Assembly: GCF_963583255.1 (NCBI RefSeq)
Contig: NC_084818.1
Location: forward strand, 12,402,222 to 12,466,221
Direction: 5' to 3'
DNA from: Pyrus communis
Taxonomy: Eukaryota; Streptophyta; Magnoliopsida; Rosales; Rosaceae
DNA: 64,000 bases
Shown one piece after another: positions 32,210 to 47,182 of this stretch (positions are counted from its first letter, which is position 1; the number at the start of each line of letters is the position of its first letter). Made by a program: the position numbers and the translations under genes. Below the pieces are notes generated by a model. The model worked only from the letters and a program-made list of their open reading frames with translations, ran no database searches and was not told where the DNA came from.

Positions 32210-33294
32210 AGGGTGGGCATACGGGTACAGGAACCGCGGGTTGGGGCGAGCAATCATGGTTCGGGGCTGGTACGGGCCGGTTCCAATTTTTTGAGAATAG
32301 AAATGGGGCGGGGTAGGTCCATAGTATTTAAGGGGCGGACCGAGTCCTAGGATTTGGATAACGGGACCCCGGACGGCCTGTTTCTAACTATAACCCATTT
32401 ACTAATTCTCTAAACCTAATCCATTAGCCATTCCATCCCATCGTCCCTTTCCTTCCTGGACTTAAACTAGACTCCCACTCGAGTCATCTCCTCCACCACC
32501 ACCACGACTTAGCTCCCTCCCACCCTTGAATTGATTGCGTCGATTGCTTCGAGATTTCTACAAAACCAATATGGATGGAGCATCAAAATTCAAAAAACCT
32601 AGGAGTTCTGAAATACCCATTCAAAGAACACAAAGGCATTGCCCCCACGTGCACATTTTTGACAAAAGGTTTCATCTTGGTGGAAAATATAATTAAAAAT
32701 TGGGACTTTCTGCCTTTTATCAAAAGGATATGGAACTCATCTTCAATTTGGTAAGCGATGGCTTCGTCGTCTTGCAAAACATACAAAATCATGGTGCTCG
32801 ACACCCAAAAGCTCATCGTAGCCAGCGGTGTGTCCGCCAACAAGGTTTAATTCACGGAATACATACAGAAGACTACCATCGTCGATCTGAGTCAGATTGG
32901 AGCCTTGCGCCATCGTCGTCGATCGGAGTCAAGAGACAGAGACCTTGATTTGGGATTGGGAGAGATGAGCAAGAGAGACGGGGACCACCACCTTCACCGA
33001 TTCACCACTGGTGGTTCAGCTGCTGGTGCGGGTAGCTTCCAACCCGTCGATTTCGTTGGCAGTGGGAGCAATCTGGAACTGTGGAACGTTCTGGAGCTCT
33101 GTATCAAAACCAAAAAAGAAAAAGAAAAAAGTTAATTGGGCTCGTGGACCCGCCTCGAAACGGCCCGTTTGAAACGGGCCTGGTTAAGGCCGGTTCCTAA
33201 ACTTAAAAACCCTCTACTCGGTCCGGCCTGCCCCATTACTGTTTAAAACGGATAAGGTCTGGTTCCTTCAAAATTGGGCCTGGCCCGACCCTAG
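32210..33294. mobile_element. hAT-like element carrying a proteasome gene fragment
   Basis: The direct repeat TTGCTTTT(A) at 32201-32209 and 33295-33303 flanks 1,085 bp. Ends AGGGTGGGCA and, reverse-complemented, (CT)AGGGTCGGGC form a short inverted terminus with CGGG/CCCG-rich subterminal DNA. Segment B has no insertion at the matching place (about 13080). An 8-bp duplication favours hAT; a 9-bp reading would favour MULE. No transposase. Confidence 0.75.
32730..32880 (+). pseudogene. Captured proteasome beta subunit (PBD, beta-4 type) fragment
   Basis: ATGGAACTCATC begins MELIFNLVSDGFVV, like the start of the plant 20S subunit PBD. After a deletion, KTYKIMVLDTQKLIVASGVSA and NKV-stop-FTEYIQK follow in another frame, where the family has Gln at the stop. 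Only about 50 of some 200 residues survive, with an internal deletion, a frameshift and a nonsense codon. The fragment sits inside the hAT-like element. The remainder downstream (RRRSESRDRDLDLGLG) is not from this gene. Confidence 0.7.
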
Positions 33295-34248
33295 TTGCTT
33301 TTACGTTTTATTGTTGGTTAAAGCATTGATATTGTCTTGTCATTTAATTTCAACTTTGCATGGTTGTAACTTTTGATATGCGTTCCACGCTATTTGGTTT
33401 ATTTTTATTATGGATGGTGATGTGTAAAATTGAATTTTAAACAGTTTTGCATTATTTGGTTCAAAATTTGAGATTTATCTTATAAATAATGTGTTAGAAG
33501 ATTGAATTTGATAAAATTGGGCAAACCCAAATTTAATTCGAGTAAGCCGAACCCAATTTAAACCCGTACTTGAGTAAACCCCTAGGAACCCAAACCCAAC
33601 TCATACCCGAATTAGAAATGTTGTGTTAGGATTTGGTCAACCATCTAACTCGCCCAATTCGCCCAAGTTGCACCCTACTCACAAGTTTATTTTTCTTTCT
33701 AAATACAGGAAGTTTGAAGGGCTAATAATAAAAATTTTAAAAATAAATTTAATAAGGACAACAATGATGAGAGCACAAGCATGATGAAAGTATAAGATGC
33801 GTTTAAAAGTGATGTACAGAGTGGTCAAGTGCTTGGCGTAAAAGTGATATTGATTAACTTGGATTTTGAGAAAACTCCACATTGCATCAACTCGTCAATT
33901 GCACATTTTAGCAACCAAATTGTATAAACTGGTGTTAAGCTCTTCTGAAGTAAATGGAATGCAAAATCATGAAACGTTATTAAGCTCATTTTTTCGCCTG
34001 AAAATTATGAATTTAAGGAGACAGAAAGACAGGGCACTAGAAAATAGAGGAAAGAGAATGGAAGAGCCTAATACATCTACTTTATTCTACAAGAGATTTG
34101 TATAAAGAACGAGAGTCTACTTTCTTAAGTTCGTTGTTCGTGATTATATTTATCAATTGTGTGTCCCTAACATTATACTATTATTCCTCCTGTGCAATTT
34201 AAAAGTTAAAACACATCAGTCCTTTAACTCCCCAGACAAACAGCACCG

Positions 34249-36232
34249 ATGGAGGAAGAAGCAAAGCCAGCCGAGTCCACAGCTACCCAAGTCCTCCCAA
34301 CCCCTCTGAGCTCCGCCGAAGTTCTCCCTGTATAGCCTCCTCCGTCTTCTCTTCCTCCCAAGACCAAGAAGAGACCTCTTGAAAATGATGCTCTCTTCTC
34401 CAACTCATCCACCCTCTACAGGGTTCGCAGCGTCCTCAAAGAGGTCCGTCCTCATTTCGAGGTACAGCTAAAAACCCATGTCCCAAGTTTTGCATCTTTA
34501 TGTGATTTTCTTGTAAATTTTGAAGATTTTTGTGATCTGGGTTTTCTTTTTATTGAATTGTGGATTTGGGTTTGTTTGGATTCACAATTTGCATGTCTTT
34601 AACCTTTCTAAATATTTCATTTTTCTTTAATAAGATTAAATAAATGTATAATCTTTGTAATTCCGGTGCCTTGTACTTACATTTTAGGCGCCCTTCGTAG
34701 CTCTGCATTGAAAAATTTGTCTTAAGTAATGAATTTGATGGCAAAACTCTAATATTTGAACTATTAAGTGAAGAATGAAGGCATATGATTTATGTTCTCA
34801 AGTGAATTGAGGTGTTTCTATTTTGTATTACGTGAAGCTGTCAAAATTAGTTTTTATTTGCTACATTTCGGATATTGTTCGATTATTTTAGGCTGCAGAC
34901 CAAGTGTAATATGTTAAATGTATGTTATATCATTATGTAATCTGTATGCCATGGGTAGAATTTAGAAGTTGATTAGGTCCTCTTGAGACTGTTGGGGAGG
35001 CCTTTGGGTGTTAACTTGGTTTGTAGATTGTTCGTCTATCAAGGTTGTCAATGTAATCACTCTAAATCCTGCTGTTTTGAACTGCTTCTTCTGTTTACCA
35101 CATTATTTGAAGTATGCATGAAGTAACTTGTTGTCTTTTGTTATCTTGAAGGTTCTCCAGACCCCTGACTTTGGAACATGCAAGCCATCCGAAGAAATTC
35201 AAGAATGTAAGCTCATCAAGATTTTGTTTTCATCTTTTCACACAATGACATATAGTTATCCCTTGAGTTGTATGATAAACCTGAGCTGATTTTTTAATGT
35301 TAAAATAAGTGGTTTATTAATGCGGTGCTTATGATGACATCCGACTTTCATTCACGTGCTAACTTGGTTTATTAATCTGTCGGGTGAATAATTATATTGA
35401 GTTTCACGCTTGAAACTCAGTTTGTGATAGTTTTATTGTTGGCCACCCAATCCTAGAATGTTGTTAGTAGCATTCAGATGGATTATTAAATCTGACCTGA
35501 TTTGTTAATCTTAACGCAAATGGTTTATTAATGCTATGGTTATGACTCCCGACTTTCCTTGACATGCTAACTTGGTTTATTAATCTATCATGTGAATGAT
35601 CATATTGAGTTTCACCCTTGGAACTCAGTTTGTGATAATTTTATTGTTGGCCACCCAATACTAGATATTGTTAGTAGCATTCTGATGGCCTTTTGCTTCC
35701 TTTACGAGGAGATATCTGTCTCACTCATCTTCTTATGTTGACGCATGGTTCTGTCCTGAGTTTCTTGAGCTCCATGTATGCCTTTTCTCCAGTTTTTGTA
35801 TCCCTTTGGACACTTTTGAGTTCAAGGCTTTTTGACGGAGCCAATTGCATGAGATGTTGTTTGTTACTTGCCATTTGACGGACAAGTAGAAAGTGACTTT
35901 TTATGGATTGATCATGGGATGTGCTTATGATCATGTATGTTGCCAATTGCAGATGTGAGCTTCTGATGGAACTTTGCAAACAGATGACGGCAGAAACAGT
36001 TTCGGCAACAAGAAGTAAGAATGCACCAGCTGAAAAGCTCCAAGATACAAGGGCTTTTGGGAAGCCATCAGAAGATAAGTTTCCATCAGGTGTAGCCAGT
36101 GAGAAGCAGCGGGGTGAAGATGGTCAGACTCAAGGGACATATATTGTTGGTGGGTCTGCTTTTTTCTTGAATTTCATTATATTTGTAGGCGAAGAACCAG
36201 TCTACTATGGAATAACAAAGGAGTCATTTTGA
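34249..36232 (+). pseudogene. Uncharacterised plant gene, degenerate copy C (three exons)
   Basis: Best preserved copy of the family also at 13869-15331. Exon 1 (34249-34461) encodes MEEEAKPAESTATQVLPT, an in-frame TAG at 34333-34335, then KKRPLENDALFSNSSTL and LKEVRPHFE. Exon 2 (35152-35206) encodes VLQTPDFGTCKPSEEIQ. Exon 3 (35953-36232) encodes ELLMELCKQMTAETVS, GGSAFFLNFIIFVG and VYYGITKESF, then TGA in place of Arg. The exon 2/3 junction is shifted by a 1-bp deletion relative to copy B. Function of the parent family is unknown to me. With a shared TAG, a private stop and a frameshift it is a pseudogene. Confidence 0.75.
35277..35690. repeat. Two ~205-bp tandem units inside the copy C intron
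   Basis: The stretch from 'ctgatttgttaat' through 'gctaacttggtttattaat', 'gagtttcac' and 'ttgttggccacccaat' to 'agcattc(a/t)gatgg' occurs twice. Copy B has only a shortened single version at about 14690-14800. Confidence 0.8.
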
Positions 36233-37059
36233 GCTAATGGCAGCAAAGAAACAGTTCTGTAATCGTTCCGTTATCTTAGACTGTGATTGCTAGCAGAAAA
36301 TATTAATCCTACCCCATTATATATATAAAAAAGGGGGATTTCATTGATGATTTCATTAGAATGGTTATTCACCTGGATTCTTCAAATGGGATCAGTGGAT
36401 GTTTTAAATTTGTAATATTTGAATGGATGTAATGATTTGATGAACTAAAATTTATGTCAGCAATTTTGTTATAGAAAGACAGGTTGTTTGATTAGTATCT
36501 TCACTGGAGACATGGATGGTACTATTATCTGGACGTCGGACCAGACATCTGCTAGGGACATCAACTTAAAACAGTTGCAGTGTGTCAAGTCTCAAATGCA
36601 AACCCAGACCAAGGTAAGCCATCTGCTGCCATGTTTCTTTCCCTTGCAGATCCAGTTGCAGAAGAGGCTTTTAACAATCGACAGTGACCCTCAAAAGTTG
36701 GATATTCCTCTCCCTCTGTAACTATATTCTTCTGCATAAGGGTGATTCTGCGGACACCCAACTATAACGACAAATTCTTAGTTGTTCATAAACCATTCTT
36801 GGGTGCCCAGAGACAATTCTCGAGTGTCCATTGAATCACTCTTTTCGTAAGGAAAACAACTAGACACTGTCATATTCATTCACAATCTAACAATGTCCCT
36901 GCCCAAAATCGAACAACAAACCCGATCCCCTTACTGATGTAAAAATCCTCTCTATGCATCCAATGCAGGGATTGCAGTCCGACCATGTTCTTTAGAGTCA
37001 AATTAAGACCAAGAACCACAATTACTTAGGAAAGCAAAATAATTCCACTTGATAAATCA

Positions 37060-37891
37060 AGTACCAAGAGCATCTCCCATACCGTCTTCATATTCGAGAT
37101 TTCTTTGAGTTATTTGGCGATTTCTTATATATTGAGATACCTTGAGACCTCTATTCTGGTTCATTAGAAGACATCTGTCCCTATATTTAGGTGATGGGTA
37201 ATCCTAAGGAAACCAAATTTTTTAAACCAAATTTTCAAACCAAATGATGCGGTTGTTGATAATTGGATTACTATTTAAGCGTTGATTAACTTGCTTATTT
37301 CCTATTGGTGACACATCATTTGGTTTGCAAATTTAATTTAAAATTTTGGTCTCCCTAACATTACCCTTAGGAGATATGGGGATGTGAGGACTCCATATAT
37401 AGTCCTCATTGAAGATGCTTGTTTTACAATAATTCCATTAGACAACATGATTGATAAAGTGAGACTTTTTGATGCCCCATTGAAGAAGCTCACATTACAA
37501 TAATTCCACAAAACTACTTTCTTTTTATTCACCAAGGGATTGAAAATCCTAGTGTAAAGCCCCTTTAACCTATAAAAATAATTTTAGCAAGACTAGAATT
37601 TTCAAAAGTGATTATCTTTTTAAGTGAACCACTGAATCTGGGATGAAAGTTAATCCCTTTAAAATCGAGGCACTCAACACACGCTTTAGTATGTGAGATG
37701 TTATGGTTAAAAAATAAATATTATTTGAACAAGTGCTTACACCAGAATCATTGGCCTTGAATTTGGGGCTACATCTAACTTTTTTAATTCGAGCGATATT
37801 CTAACCTAAACTAAACTATAGGAAGGGAAATTCGAACTTTGGGTGCAAATTCAAGGGGGAGCATACTGCTCTAACCAACTTGGCTACACCC
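37060..37891 (-). mobile_element. tRNA-headed repeat family, copy 4 (best head)
   Basis: On the minus strand the element starts at 37891 with GGGTGTAGCCAAGTTGG then TTAGAGCAGTATG (A box). About 35 bp later comes AAAGTTCGAATTTCCC (B box, plus-strand 37824-37840). The body continues to about 37060 and is shared with the three plus-strand copies. The head is clearly tRNA-derived. Confidence 0.7.
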
Positions 37892-38535
37892 AGGTCTGGT
37901 GGGATGACAAATGGCATAAGTTAGGGGAAAAGGATCCTCTCCGGATCCATTTTGTGGGGATCCTAAGGATCCCCACATCCTAGCCGTTCATCGTACATCG
38001 TGCAGATATTTTTTGTTAGATACTATTTGTGTTTAAATTTAAATAATAAAAGTCAAATGATTTCTGACCGCACCATACACAATGAATGGGTGGCAAATTG
38101 ATATTCAATAGGTCATGGAAATGTGCATTTTTCAAGTTCTTAAATGTTGTAAACGATCAATTGGGTTTAAGTAAGGGTGGAGTTGATCAAACGACGGAGA
38201 ATGCTTAGATGCATATTTTTAGGTTATGCATATATTTATTGAATGCTATAGAAAATGGAGTTGATGCATCTTTTTAGGTTATGGAGATATGCCTACTATA
38301 TCTTTGCAGAACATGCCATCCAACACTTTTTATAGCAATTATTGAATGCTATAGAAAGTGGTTTTGTGGTGTAGTGAAGAGAAGAACAGGAAGTACTGTG
38401 CGTGCGGGATATTAATCTAATCTTAACGCCACAGCCGCATCATCAAAACCAAACTGAAATCCACCAAACCGAATTACTTCTGTTTATTTTTTTATGAATT
38501 AAAAAAAAAAATCAAACTGGACCAAACCAAATAAT
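37892..38535. other. Intergenic; GGATCC-rich repeat terminus
   Basis: 37930-37980 holds a GGATCC palindromic cluster (AAAGGATCCTCTCCGGATCC; GGGGATCCTAAGGATCCCC), a common start of plant non-autonomous elements. Near 38225-38360 'tttttaggttatg' and 'attgaatgctatagaaa' are each repeated. No gene. Confidence 0.4.
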
Positions 38536-39056
38536 TATAGAATTATCAGAGAGATGGGCTAAAGGTCCACTCCAACAACACCGATATTATTCACAATTTG
38601 GTAATTACCACATGCACAATCCGTCAGGTGTGGGGTTAGGATATTTAAACTCTCATTTTGTCAGAGATATGATCATAGGATATTTAAACTCTCCTTTTGT
38701 TAGAGATATGGTCAATGTGAGCTATTTCAACACGTTCCTCATGTGGGAGTCACACGTGGGAGATTCAAACATCGACAACCATATGAAGCCAGTGTGACTC
38801 ACCTTACACGCAGGGTCAAGGGACCCATCATCATCGCACAAGGCCAAGAGGACCCAACCATCATGTAGCAGTACATGCCCGCTCTTGGCTCTGATACCAT
38901 GTAGAATTATCAGAGAGATGGGCCAAAGGCCATTCCAACAACACTGATATTGTCCTTAACTTGGTAATTACCACATGCACAATCCGTCAAATGTGGGGTT
39001 AAGATATTTAAACTCTCATTTTGCCAGGAATACGGTCGATGTGGGATATTTCAACA
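38536..39056 (-). mobile_element. TRIM retrotransposon 2
   Basis: On the minus strand: 5' LTR 39056-38900 (TGTTGAAATATCCC...TTCTACA), primer site TGGTATCAGAGC (38899-38888), short interior, 3' LTR 38732-38536 (TGTTGAAATAGCTC...). The 3' LTR is about 40 bp longer because of an internal duplication of 'aggatatttaaactctc'. Related in design to the TRIM at 27017-27599. Confidence 0.8.
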
Positions 39057-39176
39057 CTTCCTTCACGTTGGACCAAATTTGTGGATCACATGTTAATTCT
39101 AGACTGTATATGATTGTTTTGTTTGTCATAAATTTTTTACTGTATATGATTGTTTTGTTCGTCATAAATTTTTTAA

Positions 39177-40504
39177 GGGTAAAGTACAAAAAACTACCTT
39201 AACTATTGGTGTTACGACACTTTCATATCTTATCTTTTAAAATTGACAATGTCATACCTCATCTTACGAATTTGTGCCAACGTCAGACCTCCGTCAGTTT
39301 TTCTATTACTTTTTCTATTAAATGCTGACGTGGCTAGAGACGGGACCCAATTTTTATTAAAAAAAAAATAATTAAATATTAAAAGTAAAAAAAAAAAAAA
39401 CAAAAAAAAAAAAAACCCATCAACCCGTGTCCCCCTCCCTAAAAACCCAGATCCCCTTATCTGAGTTCTCTCCCACCCAACCCTCTCTCTCTATTCTCTC
39501 TCCCTGCAACATGCATCCCTGAAATCCCAAAACCCATAAATCGTTCCCACCTGTCCCCTCCCCAGCCTTCCTCTCCGATCCCACCGACGACAACCCTACC
39601 TCTGTCGTTGACTCCAACAATGACAGCCACGACCCCTAATCGCCCCCAAACCCTAACTTTAGCCACAACCTCCACAACAACATTCCCTTCTTCTCCTCAC
39701 CCCCAGAGTCTGCCCCTCCGGCGATCTGCGAGAGAAAAACAAAACAATAACAACAACAACAACAATCCCAATAGAAAAACTATCTGTTTTTCCTAGAAAA
39801 TTCTAAGATTTTCTGAGAAAATCAGAGGAGGGCGAGAAACAGAGAGAGAGAGAGAGAGAGTTGTGATCTGAGAGTGGCTCTCTTTGGTCTGAGTTTCCGA
39901 TAAATGGTATATATAGGCACGTCGGATGAGGAGGAGATAGTGGAGGTGAAGTCCATGGCAATGGGTTCTGAGAGGGTGAAGCCTCTGCACAATTTCAACT
40001 TGTCGTGGTATTTGAAGTGGGGGAATCAGAAGCACCTATGGTGCCAGAAGGAGACCTCCAACACCAGCGAGGGTGGCGAGGAAGGGTCTGGGGTTAATCG
40101 GCGATTGTCGGCTCAGAGGATTGAGAGCTCGCCGGCGGTGATGACTCGAGTGGGAATGGTTTCTGGGCTTTGGGATTTTAGGGATGTAGGTTGCAGGGAG
40201 AGAGAAGAGAGAGAGAGACGAGAGAGAGAGAGGGTTGGGTGGGGGAGAACTCAAAGAAGGGGATCTGGGTTTTTGGGGAGGGGGGACACGGATTGATGGG
40301 TTCTTTTGGTTTCTTGTTTTTTTTTTTAATATTTAATTATTTTTTAATAAAAATGGGTCCCGTTTCTGGCCACGTCAGCATTTAACCGAAAAGGTAACAG
40401 AAAAACCAAATTCGTAAGATGAGGTATGACATTGTCAATTTTAAAAGATGAGGTATGAAAATGTCATGACACCAATAATAGAGGTAATTTTTTGTACTTT
40501 ACCC
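39177..40504. mobile_element. Pack-MULE with ~350-bp terminal inverted repeats
   Basis: The 9-bp target repeat ATTTTTTAA (39168-39176) and ATTTTTGAA (40505-40513) differs at one base. Termini GGGTAAAGTACAAAAAACT... are inverted at the other end, and the match continues inward through ACGTGGC/GCCACGT, CCCATCAACCCGTGTCCCC and CTCCCTGCAAC to about 39540 and 40155. The outer ~60 bp resemble the ends of the MULE at 9274. The paralogous site at 30.5 kb lacks it. The centre carries a host gene fragment and an (AG)n run at 39841-39861. Confidence 0.9.
39904..40150 (+). pseudogene. Captured DUF1639-like gene fragment
   Basis: The frame reads MAMGSERVKPLHNFNLSW, YLKWGNQKHLWCQKET and an acidic/Ser-rich tail. 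The KPLHNF-x-LKWGNQ-x-LRC pattern matches the N-terminus of plant DUF1639 proteins as I recall it (function unknown). Beyond about 40155 the frame runs into the right terminal repeat and encodes meaningless Arg/Glu-rich sequence. The diagnostic DUF1639 C-terminal motif is absent, so this is only a fragment. Confidence 0.5.
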
Positions 40505-40940
40505 ATTTTTGAACAAGGGGTTAACTTTTTATTTTTAATTTTTATCCAAGTAGTAATTTATATCAATGTCTGACAACGATAAGACGATGTTTGAAAAACT
40601 AATAATTATTATTTATTTATCCAAGTAGGAATTCTATATGCTTTCTGTACACAAATTATAAAGCTTCTGAACGATTTCCTCCCTACCACTGTTTTTAACA
40701 AACTTTCTATTTTTGCTTTCCATTTTGTCAAAGGAATTCATATACTCGAATTGATACATAAGAAAGCAAATCAAATAAAACAATTCAAATACAAGGAAAA
40801 TGACCAAAATCTAATCCCATGGAAATGATGAAGCTTTGGCTCCAGTGGTCTTAAACCTTATGATCGATCGACGCCATATATGCTAAGAGCCAAACCGAAA
40901 GAAGTGGAAAACTGGGCAGCTGGTCGACCGGCCTAGATTT
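40505..40940 (-). other. 3' flank/UTR of the BSK gene
   Basis: AT-rich sequence downstream of the BSK stop, duplicated at 30480-30895. No independent gene. Confidence 0.5.
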
Positions 40941-44941
<4,001 letters not shown>

Positions 44942-45900
44942 CTCAATGCCACGGTATCAATATAAACCAGAAGTCCCCTTTTCAATCTCTGCCTCTAAAG
45001 AAAACCAACGTCAACTAAATCCAGATTCCTCTGACTTCTCGCCCACTAAACTTCAAAACCTCCTGAAAATTTATCGAAATAGAAATTATCTGTTGAATCT
45101 CATTTCCTTAGAATCATAAGACCGAAAAATAAACTCGACTATAAATATATATTTGGGCATTAGCATTTTCTCTCTATCCACTAAACTAGTACTAGAAAAT
45201 AATGAAATGAACCAGAAACAGCTTTAAAAGTTCTTTCAGTACCTCAACCAACTTGGGGAAGCTGAAAACACCAAAACCCAAAACCCAGTAAAGCAAAACC
45301 TTCACAGCTTACCGGAAAAGCTATAAGCACCAAAACTCAATAAGCACTTTTTCAGATGACCCAAAAACAAAAGTTTTTAAACCTTTCAGCTGCTTCTCCA
45401 ATGCTCAAAACCCTTTTTCTGGGTTTCTTTCTCTCTACGTCTTTATCCTCCCCTTCTTGATCGGATCAATATCCTCACAAGATCCAACCTTTTTGCCTCA
45501 CAAACCCCAGAATTTGAATTCTAAACAAAACCCAAATCGACAAAAATTAGAGAAAAAAGAATGTGATTGAAAAAATGGCTCAAAAATCCGAGGATGCTAA
45601 CACTGTTTGTTTTTATTTATTATTTATAGAGAAACAAATCCAGCATTAATCTATCAAAAACATCACAAGAGTCAAGGATATTAAACTAAGTAACAATTAA
45701 ATCATTCTTGTATTTATTTAGTTGTGAAAATTTTGACCAGCTTACTAAATTTCCTTTGTTTTGAATGAGCTGGGCCAATGGTTTGGAGTTCATTGGTGAG
45801 ATATTTGTATTGAATTTTGTTGTTTGGAATGAATGTGAGTGGGGCCAAGTGGCCAACTGAAGTTGAGACATTTTCATCATTTGCAATCGTTACGGCGCCG
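44942..45900 (-). promoter_or_regulatory. Probable 5' leader and promoter of the BSK gene
   Basis: Between 44942 and about 45600 the minus strand has CT-rich and AAACCC-rich leader-like sequence (for example near 45280-45440), suggestive of an untranslated exon and leader intron. No TATA box was assigned with confidence. Confidence 0.4.
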
Positions 45901-45960
45901 TTTCTATACCAAAAACTAAAAAAGTGCGCCCGTACGATTTAGTATTTAATCTCGATCTAT

Positions 45961-46067
45961 TATGTCACTTAATACTACGATTTATCGGTATTCATCTTCA
46001 CTTATAAGTGAAAGGTCTCATATTCGATTTACCTTCTTAGTGTAGATAATATCGTTTATTCAGAAAA
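45961..46067 (+). mobile_element. tRNA-derived SINE, family 2, copy 2 (shortened)
   Basis: 'cacttaatactacgatttat', 'aagtgaaaggtctcatattcga' and 'cttagtgtagataatatcg' match the copy at 12095, but the middle third is deleted. Confidence 0.6.
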
Positions 46068-47182
46068 AAATAATACCAATAAAAATAAAACTTGATTTGT
46101 CCGTACAATTACTATAAAAATAAAAGAAAATCCAGGTAGATACAAATAATTTGAGTTGAGCATCTTTGTGAAGTTGGTCAATATATGAATCTTTTGGACA
46201 CAAAATGTTGAGATACAAATCCATGAACCCACCAGAATGATCTCCGTCTTCGATGATGCGCTGTATGTAAAAACAAAAACTGAAACGAGATTCTAACACC
46301 CAAATTCCTGAGTTCGATTCCAATATCACTTGTACGAAAAAGTTGTTCACAAAGATAAATGAACTCCACCGATTGTGATTTTACTTTTAACTACATCAAC
46401 GCAGTATTCGTTAAGCACCATATTAACACAAATTAAACCATAAGCAGGAAATTACTGTGTTTACATGGATTTGTTCTACTCAAGACGAAAAATCGCTAAC
46501 TTACCTTTTCTTGGGACGGTATCCCTACATTTACACAGCCTCCACCTTTGCTTGTGCATGAACTGCACCTGCTGCCCAAACAACCACCACACACCATATA
46601 AGAATTGAGAAATATATTTATACAGAAACGATAACCTTAATAGGCACCACATGAATCTCCCAAAAACAGAGCAAAAAACAGTAAAGCAAAGAGAAACAGG
46701 CACAAAACAATGAATGATACAGCCTACGACAGTGTGAAACTCACCTTGTTAATACATGTTACAGAGTACAATATATATAATATGCAATCAAAGCTAAGTA
46801 CCAAAGCGTGTGAGAGAGGAGTATTGCATGTGTATTGCTCAAATATATATAGAGACAACTCTTTGTTCACATATAAATGTATTCACCGTCATTCTTTTTT
46901 AAGCTAACTCCGGCCAAAAGAACGCACAATACTTACATTAAACTCGAAAAGAGTCCTGCAAAATTTGCGTATAGGCAACAGATTCCCAATACAGAACATG
47001 GAAAACACACAAATGACGATACAAAGAACCCCTTCTCTAGACACTTTTTCTTTCAGTTTTCTACGAAGATTGTTATACACTCTACAATTACAGTAAGTTC
47101 CATGAAGTCTTATCTTTTATCCATCAACCACTTTGAAAAGAGCAACGATTACTATACAAATAAGATAAGAATTGCATTCTTA
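46068..47182 (-). other. Intergenic; possible stray exons
   Basis: On the minus strand a stretch with acceptor CATACAG (about 46262) encodes RIIEDGDHSGGFMDLYLN, and one with a GTAAGT donor (about 46502) encodes QFMHKQRWRLCKCRDTVP. Neither is recognised, and no complete gene can be built. They may be relics of a gene beyond the 3' end of the pseudogene at 47183. Confidence 0.25.

Larger units (their letters stand above)
31390..36900. repeat. Duplicated segment C
   Basis: Co-linear with 12270-15725 (segment B). It is longer because of an hAT-like insertion (32210-33294), extra intron sequence, and a ~205-bp tandem duplication (35277-35690). Its right part, from about 36100, also matches segment A (2400-3240) further than B does. 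Confidence 0.8.

Noticed and set aside
37820..37891. Possible tRNA gene on the minus strand
   Set aside because: A and B boxes are present but no cloverleaf with a matching acceptor stem could be formed; it is the head of a dispersed repeat.
38378..38425. Possible BSK exon 8 relic ('agtgaagagaagaacaggaag')
   Set aside because: A short weak resemblance to 41855-41895 without flanking support.
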